The notes beneath the pieces are model-generated. The model did no database searches. It had not been told where the DNA came from and saw nothing but the letters and a program-made list of their open reading frames with translations. From NCBI GenBank assembly GCA_030635045.1, contig DAOVZP010000074.1:1-7341 (forward strand): a stretch of 7,341 nucleotides of DNA. The letters are read 5' to 3'. A program made the translations under genes and the position numbers. Positions 1 through 4,653 of this stretch are shown in pieces (position 1 is the first letter of the stretch; every line of letters starts with the position of its first letter). The stretch comes from Bacteroidota bacterium. Its GTDB lineage: Bacteria > Bacteroidota > Bacteroidia > Bacteroidales > B18-G4.

Positions 1-82
1 CATCTACCGGCTCTACGTTCTCGATGAACAAGGCACACAGTTTGTCCAGACCTCAAAGTTGATATTTACCGGTAAACAATAA
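1..82 (+). CDS. porU: C-terminal fragment of probable PorU, type IX secretion sortase
   Basis: The frame beginning at base 2 is open from the window edge to TAA at 80-82 and gives the last 26 residues (IYRLYVLDEQG...LIFTGKQ). The pattern, a beta-strand, a DxxG-type turn and a second strand ending in a short basic tail, resembles the last strands of a T9SS C-terminal domain. Position is the stronger evidence: porU directly upstream of porV is a recurrent Bacteroidota arrangement. In the known system PorU is the surface gingipain-like protease that removes the C-terminal signal of cargo and attaches the cargo to lipopolysaccharide; it keeps its own C-terminal domain and is held by PorV. No catalytic residues lie in the window, so the name is an inference from context. 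Another T9SS-exported protein with a C-terminal domain is the main alternative. Confidence 0.65.
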   Translation, partial: IYRLYVLDEQGTQFVQTSKLIFTGKQ

Positions 83-91
83 GTGATCTCA

Positions 92-109
92 ATTGTTTTA
101 ATTGTTTTA
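92..109. repeat. Two exact tandem copies of a 9-bp unit
   Basis: ATTGTTTTA occurs at 92-100 and again at 101-109, ten bases after the porU stop. The unit is AT-rich, so it may be slippage in untranslated sequence. The second copy also forms the left arm of a weak inverted repeat with 127-135. Confidence 0.6.
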
Positions 110-135
110 GCATCTGTTCATTACAGTAAAAACAA
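102..135 (+). terminator. Weak AT-rich inverted repeat after porU, possible terminator
   Basis: TTGTTTTA (102-109) can pair with TAAAAACAA (127-135, one extra A). Inside, CTG (114-116) pairs with CAG (124-126) around a 7-base loop, leaving a 4-base bulge on the left arm. There is no GC-rich stem and no U-tract directly after it, so it is not a canonical intrinsic terminator. It is listed because the gap holds nothing else that could end the porU transcript. Confidence 0.2.
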
Positions 136-185
136 GTATAAGATATTATAAATATACGTGTGCAATATAGTTGATAAATAATCGT

Positions 186-193
186 TACATTTG
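186..193 (+). promoter_or_regulatory. Bacteroidota -7 promoter element before porV
   Basis: TACATTTG at 186-193 is an exact match to the Bacteroidota primary sigma -7 consensus TAnnTTTG. It predicts a transcript start near 199 and a leader of about 20 bases before the porV ATG. The -33 partner is poor: the only nearby TTG (171-173) lies 12 bases upstream instead of about 17-23, and no TTG sits at the expected place around 160-167. The surrounding sequence is very AT-rich, which may help compensate. The site suggests porV can be transcribed apart from porU. Confidence 0.55.
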
Positions 194-219
194 CACGTTC
201 AAAAATCCGAAGTTAATAT

Positions 220-1428
220 ATGAAACGAAGTAGTCTATTTTTGTTGATATTCCTGGCGGGGATAATGTCGTTGAGAGCACAGTTAACCTATGATCAGTTG
301 GGTGGAAAAGACAAGTTGAATACTATTACCACGGCTGTTCCATTCTTAATGATCGCCCCGGATGCCAGGGGAGGAGCTTTAGGTGATGCGGGTGTTTCAA
401 CATCACCTGATGCCAACTCCATGCACTGGAATCCTGCCAAGTATGCATTCGTCGATAAGCAAATGGGTTTTTCTCTCTCCTTCAGCCCATGGCTGAGGAA
501 ACTGGTTAATGATATCTACCTTGGATACCTCACAGGATATTATAAGATTGACGACCGTCAGACAGTAGCCATGAGCCTGCGGTATTTTTCGCTTGGTGAG
601 ATACTTTTTACTGATGAGATCGGGAATCCCCTGAATTATTATTCTCCATACGAATTTGCACTCGACGGGACTTATGCCAGAAAGTTTTCAGAAAAGTGGT
701 CTGGTGGTGTTGCTGCAAGGTTTATATACTCAAACCTAACACAGGGACAGTTTGTCGGGGGATCTGAGTCAAGCGCCGGCATCTCTGTTGCAGCTGATGT
801 TTCGATATATTACCAGAACGATATTGAAATGGGAGCCATTGACGGGGTATTTGCATGGGGATTGAATATTTCAAATATAGGTACCAAGATATCCTACAGC
901 CAGACTAATATCGAGAAAGATTTCATCCCTACCAACTTCAGGATAGGGCCTTCTCTCAAGATCAACATAGATGAATATAACAGTATGACCTTCACGTTAG
1001 ATATTAATAAATTACTTGTTCCTACACCGCCTTATTATCTTAGGGATGAAAATGGGCCTGTTACTGATACTGTAACTGGTGAACTGATTATCGCCAAGGG
1101 GATGGATCCCAATGTGTCTGTGGTACAGGGTATGATACAGTCATGGTATGATGCACCGGGTGGATTTTCTGAAGAAATGAGGGAATTCAGCTTTGCCGGT
1201 GGCATCGAATATTGGTATAACAATATCTTTTCCATCAGGGGTGGCTTCTTTTACGAAGACAAGACCAAGGGAAACCGTAAGTTTTTTACACTTGGTGCAG
1301 GCCTGAAATACAATGTATTCGGCCTCGATTTTGCATACCTGATCCCACTTGAGCAGCATAATCCTCTTGAGAACACATTGCGGTTTTCACTTCTTTTCGA
1401 TTTCGACGCATTTAAGGGTCAGAATTAA
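220..1428 (+). CDS. porV: PorV, type IX secretion outer-membrane shuttle protein
   Basis: This 402-residue protein is an outer-membrane beta-barrel of the FadL-like fold. In the T9SS, PorV takes folded cargo from the SprA translocon by its C-terminal domain and delivers it to the PorU sortase at the cell surface. The N-terminus has a signal peptide (basic MKR, hydrophobic residues 5-18, cleavage probably after SLRA at 20, leaving Gln21). Residues 46-77 carry the family signature: APDARGG, GDAG, then DANS.HWNPAKY. The rest alternates polar and hydrophobic strands with aromatic girdle residues and ends in a strand-like FSLLFDFDAF segment. The length is close to characterised PorV proteins of about 390 residues. 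The ATG at 220 lies about 20 bases after the predicted transcript start, and ispF begins 3 bases after the stop, so the two are probably cotranscribed. The related PorP/UPF0164-type barrels are the main alternative, but the signature and the apparent porU neighbour favour PorV. Confidence 0.94.
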   Translation: MKRSSLFLLIFLAGIMSLRAQLTYDQLGGKDKLNTITTAVPFLMIAPDARGGALGDAGVSTSPDANSMHWNPAKYAFVDKQMGFSLSFSPWLRKLVNDIYLGYLTGYYKIDDRQTVAMSLRYFSLGEILFTDEIGNPLNYYSPYEFALDGTYARKFSEKWSGGVAARFIYSNLTQGQFVGGSESSAGISVAADVSIYYQNDIEMGAIDGVFAWGLNISNIGTKISYSQTNIEKDFIPTNFRIGPSLKINIDEYNSMTFTLDINKLLVPTPPYYLRDENGPVTDTVTGELIIAKGMDPNVSVVQGMIQSWYDAPGGFSEEMREFSFAGGIEYWYNNIFSIRGGFFYEDKTKGNRKFFTLGAGLKYNVFGLDFAYLIPLEQHNPLENTLRFSLLFDFDAFKGQN

Positions 1429-1431
1429 TTC

Positions 1432-1911
1432 ATGAACTTTCGAATCGGCCACGGTTATGATGTTCACAGGCTGGTGCCTGGCAGAAAACTATGGCTTGGC
1501 GGCATTTCGGTACCCTATATCATGGGCCTGGCCGGCCATTCAGATGCTGATGTGCTGATCCACGCTATTTGCGATGCACTCCTGGGAGCAATGGCTTCCG
1601 GGGATATTGGTCATCATTTCCCTGATACTGATGAGTCTTTAAGGGATATCGACAGCAAGGTACTTTTGAAAAAGGTATCTGAAATGATGCATGAAGATGG
1701 ATGGACACTTGGCAACCTCGATTCAACACTTATCATGGAGGAGCCGAAGCTAAGCCCATATATTGATGAAATGCGGACCATCATTGCGGGTATCCTGAAT
1801 GCGGATATCAAGAAAATCTCCATAAAAGCCACCACCTCCGAAGGCATGGGCCCTGAAGGCAGGGGTGAAAGTATTACCGCACATGCGGTAGTCCTCATTG
1901 AGAGGGTATGA
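1432..1911 (+). CDS. ispF: 2-C-methyl-D-erythritol 2,4-cyclodiphosphate synthase
   Basis: IspF converts CDP-methylerythritol 2-phosphate into methylerythritol 2,4-cyclodiphosphate and CMP in the cytoplasmic MEP isoprenoid pathway; the family works as a trimer with active sites at subunit interfaces. At 159 residues it matches the Escherichia coli enzyme in length. The zinc ligands are visible: Asp10 and His12 in GHGYDVH, and His44 in the HSDADVLIHAICDALLGA signature (36-53). DIGHHFPDTD (58-67) and the C-terminal KATTSEG (132-138) and GRGE (143-146) blocks are also present. One variation stands out: the residue aligned with E. coli Phe139 in the C-terminal loop is Pro141, and the preceding Lys-Leu is Gly-Met. 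The ATG falls 3 bases after the porV stop, without a well-placed ribosome site, suggesting translational coupling. The stop abuts that of the convergent gene with no gap. Confidence 0.97.
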   Translation: MNFRIGHGYDVHRLVPGRKLWLGGISVPYIMGLAGHSDADVLIHAICDALLGAMASGDIGHHFPDTDESLRDIDSKVLLKKVSEMMHEDGWTLGNLDSTLIMEEPKLSPYIDEMRTIIAGILNADIKKISIKATTSEGMGPEGRGESITAHAVVLIERV

Positions 1912-1921
1912 TCATTCCTCT
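1901..1921. other. Near-perfect palindrome spanning two convergent stop codons
   Basis: AGAGG (1901-1905) pairs with CCTCT (1917-1921) around a central ATGATCAT palindrome (1908-1915), with one base of asymmetry. The middle six bases, TGATCA, are the ispF stop (TGA, 1909-1911) followed by the complement of the opposing gene's TGA (1912-1914). As RNA the arms could form a short hairpin from either strand. No U-run follows on either side, so a terminator role is unproven. Confidence 0.35.
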
Positions 1922-2631
1922 ATTATCAGGGTAGTTTTGGAAGAAGGTTTCCCCGGAGCGCCATCACCCCGGTAACCCATCACGCGTGCATCATCCAATC
2001 TGAAAAAGTAATCACCGTCCCAGAAAAAGGATTTCCATCCGGTAGGAGAGAAATTTATCCGGATCACTTTACATCCAAATTCGTCGTGATAGCCTGAGTC
2101 CTCTTTTTCGGCACTAAAACTGTTGATCTCCATGTCGGCAGGGCTTTCTGTCCCGATCGACCAGAAAACGATCTCATCTTCATCAGAATTGATAAACTTA
2201 TCCATGCCGGGGTTCATAGGAAAAAGTTGTATCCAGGGTTCGTCTTCATCGAGTTCCTCAAGCTCATCAATTTCATCGCCGTCGAGATAACCTTTGATAT
2301 GGACACCATCGGGAGTCAGCCTGGCATATATGTCAGTATGTTCTCCGAACCTGGTATACCTCCACGAAAGGGTTTGATGATCCGGCCCCGTGACCAGTAA
2401 ATGCTTGTCGGTAGTATCTCCTTCAAACACCCTTGCAACCTTGATATGATGCCCGTCAGGGGTTTCCTCAAACCAATAATGGTAATAGATCTTATCATCC
2501 CCCCTTTTTTCTTCATATACCAGGTTCTGCGCAACAAGGCTTTGGCTGTAACAAATGAATGTGAAAAAAACAATAAGGCCTGAAAAGATCCCTGAACGAA
2601 AATTCCTCATCCTGATCTGATGATTGTCCAT
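1912..2631 (-). CDS. Exported protein of unknown function with an acidic cluster
   Basis: I do not recognise this 239-residue protein. The N-terminus is a signal peptide (basic around RMRNFR, hydrophobic 13-29, likely cleavage after SLVA at 34, leaving Gln35), so it should act in the periplasm or outside. There is no lipobox. The mature part is rich in predicted beta-strands. Residues 117-131 are strikingly acidic (11 of 15 are Asp or Glu, starting LDGDEIDELEE), and a second patch, SDEDE, lies at 149-153; metal binding is possible but not shown. The tail (about 186-236) has a strand-rich pattern with an aromatic DYFFR block and YRGDGAPG, faintly like exported DUF3108-type proteins; this is a weak impression. 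There is one Cys in the mature chain (187). The ATG at 2631 lies one base after the stop of the upstream secreted-protein gene; Met8 (ATG at 2608-2610) is an alternative start that gives a more usual signal peptide. Confidence 0.85.
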   Translation of the reverse strand: MDNHQIRMRNFRSGIFSGLIVFFTFICYSQSLVAQNLVYEEKRGDDKIYYHYWFEETPDGHHIKVARVFEGDTTDKHLLVTGPDHQTLSWRYTRFGEHTDIYARLTPDGVHIKGYLDGDEIDELEELDEDEPWIQLFPMNPGMDKFINSDEDEIVFWSIGTESPADMEINSFSAEKEDSGYHDEFGCKVIRINFSPTGWKSFFWDGDYFFRLDDARVMGYRGDGAPGKPSSKTTLIIEE

Positions 2632-2632
2632 A

Positions 2633-3169
2633 CTACTCTTTTAACTTAAAGGATTCGAAAAATGAGCTTAATGCTTTTTGGGAAATTGATTTTCCATTCT
2701 GGAGGATCGCGATCTGGTACAGCCTGTTTTTAACAAGGATGACCTCATAGGCGGTATATGTGTTCCCATTGCTTTCCTTGCAATATATTCCCTTGTATCC
2801 ACTGTGCCAGGTGGTTTCCTGTACTACTTTATCCAGGTCGATGCCCCAGGAATCCAATGCTCCATTCAGTGCAGCTTCCAGCAGCACATCGTTATCGGAT
2901 TCTTCAACCATATCTTTTGGATAATCAATATAGGCAACCATATAGGCAGCATCATCTGATATCTCGAACATATATGTGTACATCATCAGGTTTCCAACTG
3001 CTGTTTCAACTTCTTCAGCACTGAAATCAGGTTCACCGGGAAACTGAATAGAGAAATTTCCTTTTGTGGATGATAATTTGTGGCCACTTTGTGCCTGGGA
3101 TGAAATTGGAAGCATTGCCAGTATCAGCAATGCGACAGATAATTGTAGAAATGCAGTTTTAATTTTCAT
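2633..3169 (-). CDS. Small exported protein, possible PsbP/Mog1-like fold
   Basis: This 178-residue protein has a clear signal peptide (MKIK, hydrophobic 7-20, cleavage after SSQA at 26, leaving Gln27). The mature domain runs FSIQFPGEP (39-47), YMVAYIDYP (76-84), an LLEAALNGALDSWG helix (96-109), GYKGIYCKES (124-133), a YEVILVKNRLYQIAIL strand pair (141-156) and a closing SFFESFKLKE helix (169-178). The order of an FPG.P strand, a helix, an NRLYQ strand and a final F..SFKL helix recalls small alpha/beta sandwich proteins of the PsbP/Mog1/DUF1795 type. That is an impression from pattern and not a family match; the function is unknown. Its TAG stop is one base from the next ATG, so the two exported proteins are probably translated together. 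A promoter with both consensus elements lies just upstream and gives a leader of about 20 bases. Confidence 0.88.
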   Translation of the reverse strand: MKIKTAFLQLSVALLILAMLPISSQAQSGHKLSSTKGNFSIQFPGEPDFSAEEVETAVGNLMMYTYMFEISDDAAYMVAYIDYPKDMVEESDNDVLLEAALNGALDSWGIDLDKVVQETTWHSGYKGIYCKESNGNTYTAYEVILVKNRLYQIAILQNGKSISQKALSSFFESFKLKE

Positions 3170-3196
3170 GTTCCGGATTGTTAGTTAAGAATATTT

Positions 3197-3225
3197 CAAA
3201 GGTAAAAAAGAAATCATTCCCACAA
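3197..3225 (-). promoter_or_regulatory. Bacteroidota promoter for the two exported-protein genes
   Basis: Reading the minus strand, TTG (3225-3223) is followed after 18 bases by TACCTTTG (3204-3197), an exact TAnnTTTG -7 element at consensus spacing. The predicted transcript start near 3190 gives a leader of about 20 bases before the ATG at 3169. The -33 TTG is the Leu codon in the closing RLWE of the upstream helicase gene, so the promoter overlaps its 3' end. A pyrimidine-rich TTTCTTTTTT lies between the two elements. Confidence 0.6.
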
Positions 3226-4641
3226 CCGATCCATAAAGTTTACCAGGTACACTTTTTCAGTAGCCCTTGTAAGTGAAGTATACAGCCACCGCAGATATTC
3301 CCTGTCGATCATATCTTCTTTCAGGTACCCCTGGTCAACAAAAACATGTTTCCATTGCCCGCCCTGGGTTTTATGGCAGGTCAGGGAATATGCGAACTTT
3401 ACCTGGAGGGCATTGAAGTATTGATTTTGGCGGATCTTTGCCATTCGCAGGGATTGGGACGGGATGTCAGCATAGTCCAGCAATACATTCTCAAGGAGTT
3501 TATTTTGTGCTTCCATGGGCAGGGCAGGGGTGTTGGCCATGAGGGTGTCGAGCATGATCAGGGCATCGATCTCCTTTTCTTCAGGGTAATCGATCAGTCT
3601 GAATGTGATATCTGCAAAACGATGCCCATACAACTGTGTGGTATTTCGTATCCTCAATATTTCGATCATATCGCCATTGGCGATAAATCCTGTTTCGGAA
3701 CCTTTCGGCAACCAGAAGTAATTATTGCGCACCACCATGAGGTTATCTCCTGCCGTGATCTCATCCTCATGATAGATTATGCGGTTTCTGATCTCACGGT
3801 TGAAAATATTTGCCCGTTTATTTGATCTGCAGATAACTACAATATCTTCAAACTCAGCTGAAGAATAAACATCCTGCAGGAATTCCTGCAACTCACCGCC
3901 GTCCAGATTGTAAACATCATCAAAACCTGTGTTGCTGAACAGGGGCATGCTAATGTTATCAGAGCTTATTTTTTCCCGCAGGGCAGTTGCATTTGCCAGG
4001 ATCCCTGATTCGCTTGCCTGCCTTACTACCTCGCGTAATTCATAAGTATGTATTTCAAGATTGAAATTACTTTTAAGGTATTCCGGGTACAAAGCAGGGC
4101 TAAGCTCGATGCCGACAGGTGGCAGTTGAGCAGTATCTCCTATCATCATCAGCCTGCAGTTTTCGCTGGTATAGACATATTCAATAAGATCGTGCAGCAA
4201 TCTTCTTCCTCCGAACAGGCTGCCGCCGGAACTGGATGTATCAGGGATCATAGAGGCTTCATCGACGATGAACAGGGTATTTTTATGCTTATTTTCGGTA
4301 AGCATGAAACGAACTTTTCCATCATCAGAAATATTCTGCATATATAGCTTCCGGTGAATGGTCTGCGCCCGGTGGCCTGAATATGAAGAGATGACTTTGG
4401 CTGCGCGGCCGGTTGGTGCAAGCAGGACAGATCGCATCCTGATATTTTTTAAAACATTTACCAGTGAGCTTACCAGTGATGTTTTTCCTGTGCCTGCATA
4501 ACCTTTGAGCAGGAATATCTTGTCGTTTTCGGGGCTTGCAATAAAATTGGAGATATGCCCGATCACCTCAAGCTGCCCGGAAGTAGGAGGATAAGAGAAG
4601 GCTTGTTGCCATTGTTGCGCGAATGAAGATGCATTTGTCAT
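3214..4641 (-). CDS. RecD/Pif1-like superfamily 1B ATP-dependent DNA helicase
   Basis: This is a compact helicase of 475 residues, counted from ATG at 4641. The frame extends two codons further to a TTG at 4647, but the ATG is the better start, 12 bases after the tamL stop. The superfamily 1 motifs appear in order: Q-type SGQLEVI (21-27), Walker A GYAGTGKTS (47-55, Lys53), Ia LAPTGRAAK (74-82), Walker B VDEAS (126-130), motif III GDTAQLPPVG (168-177), motif IV-like VVICRSNKRAN (268-278), V TCHKTQGGQW (421-430), and VI YTSLTRATEKV (454-464, Arg459). The last two lie in a UvrD_C_2-type domain. ATP-driven movement along DNA in the cytoplasm is expected, for repair or recombination, but the exact role is unknown. 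Such proteins are often labelled exodeoxyribonuclease V alpha subunit; nothing here shows a nuclease or RecB/RecC partners, and the N-terminal region of full RecD2 proteins is missing. It probably shares a transcript with tamL. Confidence 0.93.
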   Translation of the reverse strand: MTNASSFAQQWQQAFSYPPTSGQLEVIGHISNFIASPENDKIFLLKGYAGTGKTSLVSSLVNVLKNIRMRSVLLAPTGRAAKVISSYSGHRAQTIHRKLYMQNISDDGKVRFMLTENKHKNTLFIVDEASMIPDTSSSGGSLFGGRRLLHDLIEYVYTSENCRLMMIGDTAQLPPVGIELSPALYPEYLKSNFNLEIHTYELREVVRQASESGILANATALREKISSDNISMPLFSNTGFDDVYNLDGGELQEFLQDVYSSAEFEDIVVICRSNKRANIFNREIRNRIIYHEDEITAGDNLMVVRNNYFWLPKGSETGFIANGDMIEILRIRNTTQLYGHRFADITFRLIDYPEEKEIDALIMLDTLMANTPALPMEAQNKLLENVLLDYADIPSQSLRMAKIRQNQYFNALQVKFAYSLTCHKTQGGQWKHVFVDQGYLKEDMIDREYLRWLYTSLTRATEKVYLVNFMDRLWE

Positions 4642-4653
4642 GAGCAAAAAGAA

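Noticed and set aside
171..173. TTG as the -33 element of the porV promoter
   Set aside because: It lies only 12 bases upstream of the -7 element, too close for the consensus spacing of about 17-23.
1414..1418. AAGGG as a Shine-Dalgarno site for ispF
   Set aside because: It lies 13 bases before the ATG, inside the porV coding end, and Bacteroidota starts seldom rely on such sites. Coupling to the porV stop is the simpler explanation.
2521..2631. Lipobox around Cys27 of the 239-residue exported protein
   Set aside because: The residues before the Cys (Thr-Phe-Ile) do not fit a lipobox because the small residue before Cys is missing, and a better signal peptidase I site follows at A34/Q35.
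3346..3825. 159-codon open frame on the plus strand
   Set aside because: It lies wholly antisense to the helicase gene, whose motifs are intact in the other frame. The translation has no recognisable domain and an unusual composition.
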